Shown here one piece after another: positions 32,230 to 43,322 of a stretch of DNA of 64,000 nt. The position numbers and the translations under genes were made by a program. Source of the DNA: Chlamydomonas sphaeroides (Eukaryota; Chlorophyta; Chlorophyceae; Chlamydomonadales; Chlamydomonadaceae); contig BDDC01000233.1 of the NCBI GenBank assembly GCA_001662425.1, forward strand, positions 1-64,000. The letters run 5' to 3'. The notes beneath the pieces are model-generated. The model was given only the letters and a program-made list of their open reading frames with translations. It was not told the origin of the DNA and searched no databases. Position 1 is the stretch's first letter. The number at the start of each line of letters is the position of its first letter.

Positions 32230-35200
32230 ATGCATGCGTCGCGCGTCGCGGGCGCTGATGTCGAGGACTTGCCGCTTATCAACAGGTGGATATGTATGGG
32301 CTCCGGCTGAGGCTTGCCGCCCCGGCCCCTCGCGACCGTGTGCCGTCCTGCGCCTCACTCCTGGCCACACCCTCCCGCCCCCATCCCACAGCGCCCAGCC
32401 CAGCGACACCCATGGCCACGGTACGCCCCCACGCGCGCCGCACACCGCCTCAAACCCCCAATCCGCTCTCGACACCCTCCACCCCTTCCACGGCCATCAT
32501 ACCGCACGCGTGTCACTCAATCACTTTCCGTAAAATTGCACACACCGCACGCCCACCCCCGCTCTGCCCATCCCTGCTCTGACCCTTTCCCCCCTTTCCC
32601 CTTTCCCCTTCCCCGCAAAACCCCCCACCCCGCAGCGCCCCCCGCCTCCCGCCTCGCCCGCGCCGCCACCGCGCTGCGCTCCGGCCTGACCCACATGTGG
32701 CACCACGAGCCGCTGCTGCTGGCCACGCTGGCGGGCGTGGCCACCGGCATCGTGCTGGGCTCGGCGCTGTCGTTCGCCAACCTACCGCCCACCGTGCTGG
32801 ACATCATCGGCCTGCCGGGCGACCTGCTGATGCGGCTGCTCAAGATGCTGGTGCTGCCGCTCATCACCGCCAGCGTCATGGCGGGTGGGGCGGGGGGCGG
32901 TCCGCCACGCCGGTGCCTAGCGACGAGAAGGCACGCCATCCAGTGCGCGCACAGCCAAGGGGTGATGGTGTGGGGCGCACGCAGGTGCTGGCGTTGTTGC
33001 TGATTGCCGCCAACGTCAGTGCGAGCGGGCGCTGTGTACGGCTGTCGTTGCGGTGGGCTAAGAGATGGGCTCGGTGCTGCCTCCGGGCCGACCCCGGCCT
33101 CCGGCATGTAGCCGGGGCCGCCCCCACCCCTAGCGGCAGCGGCGCCCTCACGCAGCGGCGCCCGCCCTCCCCTGCCTGCCCGCCCACAGGCGTGTGTGCG
33201 CTGCGGCAGTCCACCGCCGACATGGGCAAGGTACGGCCGCCGCCGCCAGCTGGGGGGGGGGAGGCCGGGGCGCCTGGCGGCAGGGGCGCAGGCAGGGCTA
33301 GGGCTAGGCCGTGGGGAAGGTGGGGCCGCCGCCGCCACCTCGGGGGAGGCTGGGGCGCCTGGTGGCAGGGGCGGTGACCGGGGCACGGCTGCGGCAAGGG
33401 GCATGCGGCGAAGGACAGCGCTCAAGGCAGGGCGGGAGCAGGGCAGCGGTCCCGCAGCTGGCGCGCTGGCCCGGGCGGTGCGCCGCTGCCAACGCCAGAA
33501 GCAGGCGCTCGGGCGCCGCAGGGCAACGGGCAGTACCGGGCAGGGTCAGGGGACGAGAGCCGTATAACTTGGGGCCGCCGCACACACGCACGCCGCAGAT
33601 GCGATGCGCTCCTCACCCGTTGCTGCCTCTCACGGCTGCGTCCCCTCCCCTCCCCTCCCCCCGCCCCAGGTGGCTCGCTACACGCTGCTGTACTACTTCG
33701 CCACCACCATGGGGGCGGTGGTGGTGGGCATCGCCATGGTGGGCATCGTACGGGTGAGCGCGGCAAGGGGGTACGGTATGATGGGGTGAGAGAAGGCACG
33801 GAGGGGGCAAGAGGGAGACGCCCACGCCCATGTGCCACGGCCTCCACCACCGCCACCACTGCCACGCCCCCGTCCGCAGCCCGGCCGCGGCGCCCCCTTT
33901 GACGCGCTGGACAGCGGCTCCGGCTGCCACGCGGCCAACGCAGCCAAGGTGGCCAGCCACACCAGGTGGGGTGGGCTTGGGCGGGCAGGAGTGGGGCCGG
34001 AGGGCACGGCTCGGCGTGTTGCGCCGCCGCAGCATGGGCTTCGTGCCCACGCTCGCCGCTTGCCCCCGCCTGCCTCCCTTCCCGCCGCCCGCCGCCGCAG
34101 CTCCTCCACCGGCCACACCAGTAGCCCCGTGCAGGCCTTCCTGGGCGTCATCCGGAGCGCCTTCCCCGACAACATCTTCGCGGCGGCCGCCAGCATGAAC
34201 GTGCTGGGGGTGAGGCCCACCTGGCCAGAACCCATGCGCGCTGCCCAGCCTGCCGGCCCCTGCGTACTTTGCCGCCTTACCGGCCCCTCTGCGCATTCTC
34301 TCCCCCTCCCCCTTGCTTCCCCACCACCACCACCCCAGATCATCACCGTCTCGCTGCTCATGGGAGCCGCGCTGGCGTCCATGGGCCCCGAGGCCGCCCC
34401 CATGGTGGCGCTCATAAACGTCTTCAACGAGGCCATCGGCCGCATCGTGGGCTGGGTCATCTGGACCAGCCCCGTGGGCATCGCCTCGCTCATCACCACC
34501 TCCATATGCAGGCAGGGCGGCAGGACATGCACCCCCGCTGTCGAGGCGTGCATGTGTTCGTACGGCGCGGACGGCTGAGCGGGTGCAGCCGCAGGCGGTG
34601 GCGGCGGGGGGGCCGAGCGCGGCAGGGCAGGGCAGGGGAGGCGAGGCGAGGGGTGGAAGGCCACAAGGGTGGCAGGGGACCTGGGATCAGGTGGAAGCCG
34701 GGTGGCATGGGCCGGGGCGCCGGCCAGCTGCCCCCGAACCCCCCCTCGCCAGGCGATGCCAACATGCCAACAGCGCCAGCCCACCACCCCTCGCCTCCGC
34801 TGCATGCGGCTGCGCTTTGCTCCAGCGGCGGGGCACAGGGCGTGCATCCTAGGCGCTTGTTATGCCAACACACCCAGACCCACCGCCCCTCACCCCTCCC
34901 TGCCCCTCCATGCGCAGGGCGTGCAACCTGGGCGCCACGCTGCGCGCGCTGGGCCTGTTTGTGGTGGTGGTGCTGGCGGGGCTGGCGCTGTGGGCCTTCG
35001 TGGCGCTGCCGCTGCTGTACTGGGCCACCACGCGGCGCAGCCCCAAGCAGGTCTACAGGTGGGCGGGGGGATAGGGGACAGGGGAAGGAGAAGGGGTTGG
35101 GAGAGCGCGTGTTTGCCACGACACCGTGGCACGGCCACTGGGCCACCGCGCGGCGCAGCCCCAAGCAGGTCTGCAGGTGGGCGGGGCCGACCTGGGTGGG

Positions 35201-37964
35201 AGGCGTGTGCGGTGTTGGGATGGTGAGCGCGCTGGCTCAAGCCCACTCGGCTCAGGGGACAGGTCAGGGGGTTTAACCTGAGTGGGAGGAAAAGGGGAGC
35301 CAGGGCTGACCCGGGTGCTGGCAAACGACGCTGCCGACGCCGCCCCTTTCCCTGCCTCCCGCTCCCTCCCTGGCCTAGGGGCTTCTCCCAGGCCATGGCC
35401 ACAGCCTTCGGCACCGACTCCTCCAACGCCACGCTGCCCATCACCATGCGCTCCGCCATCGACAACCTGGGCTGCGACCCGCGCATAGTGCAGTTCTTCC
35501 TGCCGCTGGGCACCACGGGTGCGAGCCCGCCTGCCGCAGCATGAAGCGGGCTTTTCGTGGAACAAGAATGAATGGGGATACAGAAGCATGAAGCGGGCTT
35601 TTCGTGGAATAAGAATGAATGGGGATACAGAAGCATGAAGCGGGACTGCACACAGGCACACGCTGCTGCGCGAACGGCGCCCGGGCTTGTTGCCGCCCTC
35701 CTGACTCCTGCACCCCTCCCTCCCCTGCTGCGCACGCCCCCGGTCCTGCCGTCCCCGCGCCACTGCTGCCCCACTCCCACTCCCACATCCACCTCCACAT
35801 CCACACCCACCAGTCAACATGAACGGCACCGCGCTGGTGCGTGGGGCGGCCGCAGGGGCCCGAGCTGCCTCCGGGTTGATCCGTCCTGTGCCGCCTCACC
35901 TTGCCTCGCCCACGCAGCCCTGTCCCTGTCCCTCCCCCTTCTCCTGCGCTCCACCTCGCACCTCCCCCCGCCTGCGCCGCGCACCACAACCCCCGCAGTA
36001 CGAGGCCGTCACCGTCATCTTCATTGCCCAGGTCAGCAGCGGCGTGCGGGCGGGGCCGAAGCCTGGGGCCCCTGCTGTCCCCGCCGCCGCCCCTCCGGCC
36101 CCCTCGCACCGCAAGCCACACACACATCCCCCCACACACACACTCTCACGCCTCTATTCTCTCCCATGTCATACCCCCTTCCTCGCCTGCCCCTCATTCT
36201 CGCCCGTCGCCCCCCGCCCAGGCCCACGGTGTGGTGCTAGGCGCCGCCGGCACCGTGATCGTGGCGCTGACCGCCACGCTGGCGGCGGTGGGGGCGGCCG
36301 GCATCCCCTCGGCAGGGCTGGTCACCATGCTCATGGTGCTGCAGGTGGGGGAGGGCTGGCGGGAAAAGATGGGGGATGGGCCGGGTAGGGTAGGGTCAGG
36401 GTTCGTGTGCTGTAGGCACCATGCTCATGGTGCTGCAGGTGGGGGATGGCTGGCGGGGAAGATGGGGGATGGGGCGGGGCGGGGTGAGGGTTCGTGTGCT
36501 GTAGGCACCATGCTGATTGCCATGCTCATGGTGCTGCAGGTCTTTGGGGGCTTGTAGAGATAGGGGTTATATGGTGGGATGGTTCGTGTGCAGGAAGCAC
36601 CACCATGCTCATAGTGCTGCAGGTAGGGCGTGTGGCGGGATGGGCGGGTCAGGGCGCCGTGCGTGTCGGTGGTTGAGCTGGTGCTGGGGCGTGGGGCAGG
36701 TGTGCGAAGGTGGTGCAGGTGAACCCAACCCGACCCGAACCCGCTCGCGCACCCCTCAGGCGGTGGAGCTGGAGCAGTTTGCGGGCGACATCGCCATCAT
36801 CCTGGCCGTGGACTGGTTCCTGTGAGCCCTTGGCGATGGGCGCTGTGCCCCATTGCCGCATCGAATGGGGCACCCTGCGTTGCGCCCTGTCGCCTTGTCG
36901 CCTTCTTTTGTGTGTCGCGCACTCAGGGGCGGGCGGCAGCGACGACTGCGTGCGTCGCGGCGACTGCCGCGCCTCTTGCCAGCGCGCCTGCCCCAACCGC
37001 CGGCTGCTGCCCTTCCATCGGCCCCGCCCGCTCCCGCCGCCAGGGACCGCTGCCGCACCGTGGTTAACGTGCTGGGGGACGCCTTCGGCACGGTGGGTTG
37101 GGGCATGGTTTGGAGAGCGGTCAGGGCCGGCCGCCGCCGCACCGCGCCTCCCCCCGGCCCCCAGCACCGGGATGCCTTCCGGACGTTGGACAAGGCATGT
37201 CTGCTGCCACCCCACTACACGGCCACATCCTTCACCCATCGCCGCCGATGCCCTGCTGGCCACCCACCCAACACGCCTCCTCCTCTCCTGCCCACACGCA
37301 GGTCATCATCGACCACCACGCCCGCAAGTGGGTGGCGCCCGCCGCTGCCGCCGCCGCCGCCAAGGACCCCGACGGCGGCAGCGACGGCGGCGGCAAGGGC
37401 GCCGCAGCCGCCGTCGGAGGCAGCGTGGAGCTTGCCGCTGTGGCGGTGGCGCCGGCGGCAGCGGTCGAGGCCACCCGGCACTACCGCGGCGGAGGAATGG
37501 CTGCGGCGGCGCACCCAGAGAGCAGCCATGCCCATGGCCATGCCCATGCTGCTCACCACGCTGGAGAGCACAGCTCGCTGGCCCGGCTACTGCACCTAGG
37601 CGGTGCAAGTAGCGGGGCGGACGGCGGCGTGCGGCAGGGGCTGCTGCGGGGGGCCGAGGAGGAGGAGGAGGAGGAGGAGGAGGAGCAGGAGCGCCGCAGC
37701 GTGCAGGGCGGCAGGGAGGGGGCGGCGGCGGCGGGCCACGGGACGGTGGTGACGGTGGGCGGCGGCGGCGGCGGCGGCGGCCACGGGGGGCTGCAGCTGG
37801 GAGGTGCGGGGGAGTTGCACCACCGGCACCCGCACGCGGGGGGCGACGCGCCCGGGTTGGCGGCTGGGTCGGGGTCGGCCCGACTGGATTGTGGCGGCGG
37901 CGGGGGGCCGGCAGCGCACGGCGGGCTGCAGCCGGGCAGGGGCCGCGAGGAATGGGCGGCGTAG
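32230..37964 (+). CDS. SLC1/DAACS-family dicarboxylate/amino-acid:cation symporter
   Basis: Membrane transporter of the glutamate/dicarboxylate symporter family, 686 aa. Exons: 32230-32285, 32392-32420, 32636-32884, 33190-33230, 33670-33753, 33880-33965, 34101-34209, 34339-34511, 34918-35058, 35379-35518, 35814-35836, 35999-36031, 36222-36344, 36760-36821, 37044-37092, 37302-37964. Family landmarks: GDLLMRLLKMLVLPLITASV, AFPDNIF, the re-entrant hairpin 2 signature VNMNGTALYEAV, IPSAGLVTMLMVLQ, and VDWFLDRCRTVVNVLGD. The SLC1 core matches end to end. The 5' end with two short exons is chosen because the phases fit; an alternative start is the ATG at 32234. After the last helix a cytosolic tail of about 200 residues is Gly/Ala-rich, with a His cluster (HAHGHAHAAHH) and a run of ten Glu. 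Intron 8 uses a GC donor at 34512. Introns 9, 10 and 13 contain duplications. Substrate and membrane are not determined. Confidence 0.94.
35138..35186 (+). repeat. Duplicate of SLC1-like exon 9 end plus donor
   Basis: Matches 35020-35068 (end of exon 9 and first bases of intron 9) with two substitutions over 49 bases, offset by 118 bases. Includes the donor AGGTGGGCGGGG. Confidence 0.9.
35540..35650 (+). repeat. 47-bp tandem repeat in SLC1-like intron 10
   Basis: A unit beginning GCATGAAGCGGGCTTTTCGT is present about 2.3 times, with one C/T difference between the two complete copies. It is less GC-rich than its surroundings. Confidence 0.85.
36326..36625 (+). repeat. Tandem copies of SLC1-like exon 13 end plus donor
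   Basis: The exon 13 end ATGCTCATGGTGCTGCAG followed by GT recurs at about 36420, 36520 and 36603 (the last with one change), spaced roughly 90 bases apart. Each copy is preceded by a CTGTAG or similar AG, so every unit resembles a short exon with both splice sites. Confidence 0.85.
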
Positions 37965-38503
37965 GCGTGGGGGTTGCGGGGGTGGGGGAAAGCGAGAGGA
38001 CAGGGGTTGTGCGAAGGGCTGGTGCAGTCACTGTGGTGCAGTGGCGGGTGCTGGAGGGCGCTCGGCGCATGTATGTACAAACCAGGCGAAGCTACGTGGT
38101 GTGGGCGGGGCGCCGTTCCGTCCTGCAACGGCAGCGAGTGCTCGCGGTAATGCCCATTGCCCCACCCTTCGCCAACCACGGCAGCCTGCTTCTTGAGGAC
38201 CAGGAATGATTGGTAGCCTGCTGGCCGTGAGCAGCGCCAGGCAGCGCGCAGCCGCGCACCAGCCTGCCTTGATGCCCTGTGGGCCTACTTGTGGAGAGTC
38301 TGCCTGCGATCACGCAAGCCTGCCCGCTGCCAACGGGCCCGCCGCGCCAGCTCGTGTCCGGGCCGCCTGCGCCGTGGGGCAAGGGCAAGAGGCGCGGGCG
38401 GCGTAGCGGGCTAGGTACCGGCCAGGGGATCACCCCAGCTGGAGGGCGGAGCCGGTAAGCAGCCCGAGCGAAGCCGCCGTAGAGCGGCCTGGCCCGGCGT
38501 CAA
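37965..38503. other. SLC1-like 3' flank
   Basis: 540 bases with no gene seen, ending at the start of the kinesin-derived pseudogene fragment. Confidence 0.5.
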
Positions 38504-38779
38504 GCAGCTGCAGCCGCCGCAGCCTCCTTGCACCAGCACCCGCACCCGCACGCCGCGTCACAGAACGGGCCCGGCCTGGCTGCACCTCGCCGGCGGGGGG
38601 CGCAGACGGCCTGGGCCCCATGGCCCGTGGCCTGGCGGCGGCCACGGCGGTGGGCACCTACGGCACGGCATCGGCGCGCGTGCAGACGCGGCCGCTTCCG
38701 CCGCCGCACCCGGGCACTGGCGGCCGTCGTTGGGGCCACAACACCGCTGTCGGCGCGCGGGCGGCCAACGTACGCCTAG
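38504..38779 (+). pseudogene. Decayed copy of the kinesin-7 3' end
   Basis: Matches the last exon of the kinesin gene at 24420-25075 (minus strand), roughly its final 95 codons, here on the plus strand. It ends at the same ACGTACGCCTAG stop context and diverges within a few bases after it. Internal deletions, for example 10 bases after the GGCCTGGC block, and several substitutions shift the frame, so it cannot encode the original tail. The exon-internal start, inverted orientation and 14-kb distance show a partial segmental or retroposed duplication. No other part of the kinesin gene is seen here. Confidence 0.88.
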
Positions 38780-39299
38780 GGGCCTTCCGTACCTGGTCGT
38801 GGGAGGTGCGGCGCCTCTGCAGACAGCGGCACGGCGTATGCCCCGTGGCATTACTAAGCTGCTAGAGATCAGACCCTGGGTGGCCTGCGAGAGTTGATTG
38901 TGAGGGACGGCCGGCTGGCGGGAGCGCTGCACGCAGGGGAGTACGTGCCGCGCTTCAAGCCGCAGGAGGAGCCATGAAGCCAGCTTCCTCTCCCAGAAGT
39001 ATAGACAGCTTGCGTGCGGTGGTAGCAGCGGCCCGGCGGAAGCGACGTCAAGCGGTTGCCTGTCCTTCGGGGGCGGTCCCAGGCGCGACCCGGGGTTCGT
39101 GGCTGCGTTCGGGTTCAAGCGGCCTCTATAGTTCGATCATTACGGTAGAAACAGGTTTCATTTATTTGTAGAGCTTAGCAGCGTGGCAAACGGCCGCGAG
39201 CTAAGCGACTGAGCACCCTCCTGGAGCGTTGCCTGGGCGGGGCCTGTGAGCGGGGTTCAGCCCAGCGCGGTCCCTCTTTCTGCTGGCGCGTGAGCAAAA
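38780..39299. other. RPS24 upstream region
   Basis: 520 bases before the RPS24 start, including an AT-rich stretch near 39130-39180. It presumably holds the RPS24 promoter; no defined element is recognised. Confidence 0.4.
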
Positions 39300-41696
39300 A
39301 TGGCGGACAAGACGTGCACCATCCGCACGCGCAAGTTCATGACCAACAGGCTGCTGCAGCGGAAGCAATTCGTGAGTCGCCGGGTGGACGCAGCCAGCCG
39401 ACGCCAGCAGCTGATACCGCGCTCTATACACGCAGATTATCGATGTGCTGCACCCGGGCCGCCCGAACGTCTCCAAGGTGCGGCGCGATGGGCAGCCGGC
39501 GCAGCCGGCGTGCGCGCTCCCCCTCGCGCACCGCCCGCCAACTTGCTCGCTGCTCGCAGGCCGAGCTGAAGGAGAAGCTCACGTCGATGTATGACGTCAA
39601 GGACGGCAACTGCATCTTCCTGTTCGGCTTCCGCACCCAGGTGCGCGAGCCACCGCAGGAATTGTGCCGCGAATGGACGGCAGGCATTGGACGCCAAAGC
39701 AAAGCAGGAGCAGCTCGGGGACCTGTTTGGTGGCAGTGGATGCTTGCGGCGGCGCCATGTCCGCGCCTGCGAGCACGCTCCTCTGAGCATTGCGTGGCAT
39801 TGCCCGCAGTTCGGTGGTGGCAAGTCCACGGGCTTTGGCCTCATCTACGATGACCTGAAGGCCGCCAAGCAGTTCGAGCCCAAGTACCGCCTCGTCCGGG
39901 TAAGCACAGCGTGCTCTACACGTCGCCTAAATCTATCAATTCAAGGAGTGGAGGGCAAGGGTGGGGTCGGTGGGAGAAGGAGGGCCCGGGGGTGGCTGCC
40001 GGAGTGCGGGGCCGCACCCCGGACACGGCCCACTCCGGTGTCACGCCAGTGGAGAGAGCGGACGCTAGCTTGGCGAGCTGCTTTGGGCACGGAGCCTATC
40101 ACTGGAGGAAGCGGAACGCCGCACAGCTACGGAGGGCCCTGGAGGCTGGAGCTGGCGAGCTGCCGGGACGCACGGCCGCGCAGCTGGGCGGCCTAGCAGC
40201 TGCTGGAGCAGCCTCCAGCCTGGCGCGCGACACACGCATGCACCGGGTCGTGTGCAGCCATGGGCGGCGGCGTAGTACAGGCGATGCTGCGTCGGGGGTG
40301 ACGGCAGCACTGCCGCAACCACGCAGCCGGCGGCAGTCGTGTCGCTGTCATGGACCGCTGCCGTCGCGCAACTGCAGCCAACAGCACATGCGCAGCAGCC
40401 GGCAGCGCACGGCAACTGTGGATCTGCGGCTCAGGAGTTCGGAAGTCCTGTGTGGCGCTCGAACGTACGCCTCTGTGTGCCAGTCACGAGCAGCGGCAGC
40501 GTTGGCTGTTAGGGCGTTGCAACCCTGGCGAAGCAGCCTGTCGCTGTCGCCGTCGCGGCAGACGGCCGTGGCCACCTGCCTGGCTGTGCTGAAGGCGTTC
40601 TGCCAGTGCCGCAAGTGCAGCTCGCAAAGGCTGCTACCAGCGCGGTCGAGCAGGACGGCAACTAGATCCGGACAGTCAGCATCGTGCGGCGGCCTGACGA
40701 GCGTTACCGCCGCTGCTGGGCGGCGCAATGCTGTGTGCCGGGCCCGAGCAGTGGCGGTGCAGCTCCTGTTGGCGCAGTGCCTGCTGTCGCTTGCTGTCGC
40801 GCGCCGCACGGCCAGCGCGGCCGCAGGGTGGCTGCCATGTTGCCGTGGCGCGGGACTGCCTATCGAGACAGCGGCTGCTCTGCGGCCCGTTGCGGCAGCA
40901 GCGGGTCCCCAAACGCCGGCTAGCGGCCACTCGTTTGCCTAAAGGGCGCGGGGCCGAGCAGCTGAGTGGCTCGGCCGGATGCTGCGCGTGGCTTGCTCGG
41001 GGGCCAGCACAGCACCGGCGCTCTCGTTGCCAGGAGGCCGCTGCTGCAACAACCGCAGCGGCCGGCTCTGCTGGGGGCTGCCGGGCGCATGACGCCACCC
41101 CGCGCTCGCGGCACGCCAAGTCGCTGCGGGCGGGACAAGCACCCTTCCGGCGACGGGTCCTTGATGGCCAGCAGCAGGGCCGCTCAAGAGCACGACGCTG
41201 CGTTCCGCGGGCTGGCGTGCGAGCAGCTGCCGCCCGCCTTTCCCTGGCGCCAAAGCGCGCGAGGCGCGCTGCGGGCCATCAGCCTCGTGGGCGTTGCGGT
41301 CCGCTGTCGCGTCGCCATTCCTGCTCTATGCGCTTACGTGCCGTTTCTCCCGTGCCCGAATTTCCCGACCCCAGAACGGCCTGGAGAAGAAGGTGGAGAG
41401 GTCGCGCAAGCAGATGAAGGAGAGGCGGAAGCGCGCCAAGAAGGTCCGCGGTATCAAGAAGAACGCGGCCCCCGGCGGTGAGGCAGTGGCGCGTGGAGCA
41501 GGAGTCGGGCGCGGGGTCAGGGCATGGCGAGGTCATTGTCTCGGCCGTGGGCTTGGCTTGGTACAGGGGCCGGGCTTGGACACGGTGAAGACAGGATTGC
41601 CGCGCTGGCGTGGTATGTTGCTGAGGCAGGCAGCAGCTGACCCTCGTGTGCCGTTCCCACTGCCCTTGCCCTCTCCATTCCACAGGCAAGAAGTAA
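39300..41696 (+). CDS. RPS24: 40S ribosomal protein S24 (eS24)
   Basis: Structural protein of the cytosolic small ribosomal subunit, 132 aa, the usual family length. Exons: 39300-39371, 39436-39477, 39560-39640, 39810-39899, 41375-41477, 41686-41696. The translation follows the family throughout: CTIRTRKFMTNRLLQRKQF, IDVLHPGRPNVSK, ELKEKLTSMYDV, IFLFGFRTQFGGGKSTGFGL, KYRLVRNGLEKK and the basic C-terminus ending GKK. The last exon is only 11 bases, completing Gly-Lys-Lys-stop. Introns 1-3 are short (64, 82 and 169 bases), but intron 4 is 1475 bases and contains a coding-like stretch. Strong conservation fixes both the start and the splice sites. Confidence 0.98.
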
Positions 41697-41757
41697 ATGC
41701 TGCTGGAGGGACCAGCGGTGGTGCCTTGCGGGCCTGGAGTGGTGGCTTCGGCGTTGG

Positions 41758-41762
41758 TGTAA
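41758..41762 (+). promoter_or_regulatory. TGTAA polyadenylation signal of RPS24
   Basis: TGTAA 62 bases after the RPS24 stop codon, an ordinary spacing for a short chlorophycean 3' UTR. Confidence 0.65.
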
Positions 41763-42049
41763 CGTCCGTCAACAGCACTTGCCCCGGCCCCTCTGCAATG
41801 CGGACGCTCCTGTGCAGCGCTCTTGCGGCCCCTAGCAGCAGCGGCAGCAGCCATGGAGCAACCGACAGACGCACGTCGCAGCGGCGGCCGCAGCGCTGCA
41901 GGAGGGCTGCAGACCCTGCTGGCGGGTGACAGGAAGTCCCAGCAGCTGGCTCAGCTGAACAGATGTCCAGGAGGACCTCCCCACCCGCTCACCTTGGCCA
42001 GCGAATGCGCGTGTCGGCCGGGGCAACCCGGCTCAGCGTTAATCCCTCA

Positions 42050-42975
42050 TGGAATGTTTTGGTTGCCGTCAGTGGCGCTCACACCCTCAGCGGTATCCGC
42101 TGACCGCAACGGCGTGCCCATATCCCCACGACAGCAGCTCCCTGCGCGTGCCAGCCTCCTTAACGGCCCGCTTCAACGTATCGGTGACCCTCGTGCATCG
42201 TCCCAGCGTTGCACGCCACTCCCGTCCATGGAGACGCCGCCAGACTCGGCTGAGCATCCATGCCAGTCCGTTAGCCAGTGCGCCCGGGTCAGTACACATC
42301 ACAATGAGCGCCGTCATGCGGTCAGATCAGTCGGGGAGGCGAGGAAACAGCAGGGGCTAGCATCAGCGCCGGTCGTCCGTCGGGTCAGGAGGGTCCTGGG
42401 TCGGGTTGGTGCGCGCGGGGACACTGCCATTAGAAGCTGCCATCATCATGGGTTCGGCACGTGAGCCGTGGGCCAGTGCAGCGACCTGCCTGGCGCTTTT
42501 GCCGCGGTCTGTGAGTGGGCGTGACGATGCAAAGGCCTGAGTGTGAGAGAGGGAGACTTGGCAGCGGCCAGTGCAGCGGGTGGCCGGTGGGAGGGCCTCC
42601 TGGGCTGGTGGTGGTAGCGTGGTACACAGTACTCAAGGGCCGGTGGTCTTGGCACTCTGGTGCCAGATACGCGCACATTAACCGTCGGCCGACCCTAGGG
42701 AGCGCCACTTGCTTCCCCTATCAGCAGTAGCACCCGCCGCTGTCGCGTACCCGGTCGAGCTGCAGCGTCCAGGTCAAATCTAGCCGACCTTTCTGTTCCG
42801 CGTGGCCGACGGGCGTGCGGGTCAGCCGGGTCAGCGCTGCTTGGCCCTTACATGGCCGGGTTAACGCGTGGCTTGCAACCCAAGTGTTTTGGTTGCCGCC
42901 AGCGCCGGTTGCCACCATTTGTATGTACTTCGGCGATCCACAACGGCGGCCCCACAACCCCACAGCAGCAGCTGG
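42050..42975 (+). repeat. Two diverged copies of an unnamed repeat
   Basis: Blocks at about 42050-42145 and 42883-42975 share TGTTTTGGTTGCCG, then a CAACGGCG..GCCCA core, then CCCCAC.ACAGCAGCT, in the same order and with similar spacing. They are diverged and have no coding potential; possibly remnants of one mobile element. Confidence 0.5.
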
Positions 42976-43322
42976 CTGCACTCTGGCTCGCTCCTTCGCG
43001 GCCAGTTCCCCGCACCCATTTAGCGAAGTGTCGCCAACCCCTTCAGAAGCGCCTCTGCTTCGCATCGCAGACGTCAACGAATAAGCGCCCCCCGGTCAGC
43101 ACCCATTCATATCCGCACCCGCGGCGGTTGCGCCGCTGTCAACATGCACCTGGCCCTGTCCGTGAACCCATCCTGCCCCAGCTCGTTGCGCCGCCGGCAG
43201 CGCGCCCCCGATCCACACGCCCCCTCCGCCAACCGCCTCTGCCCACACGCAGCCGTCGCTCCCCGTCCGGCGCCGCTTGCGCGGCTGCTGTCGCGAGGCT
43301 GCAGCCCGCCGGTGTGCAGCTC

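Larger units (their letters stand above)
41697..43322. other. Convergent intergenic region with degenerate repeats
   Basis: 1.6 kb between RPS24 (+) and the Tudor-like gene (-). It holds the RPS24 poly(A) signal and two related blocks of about 95 bases near 42050 and 42885. A TTACA at 42846-42850 could be the minus-strand poly(A) signal of the Tudor-like gene. No supported coding region. Confidence 0.5.

Noticed and set aside
41823..42464. 213-aa open frame after RPS24
   Set aside because: A short start (MEQPTDARRSGG..) looks protein-like, but there is no domain, no splice evidence, and it crosses the degenerate repeat.
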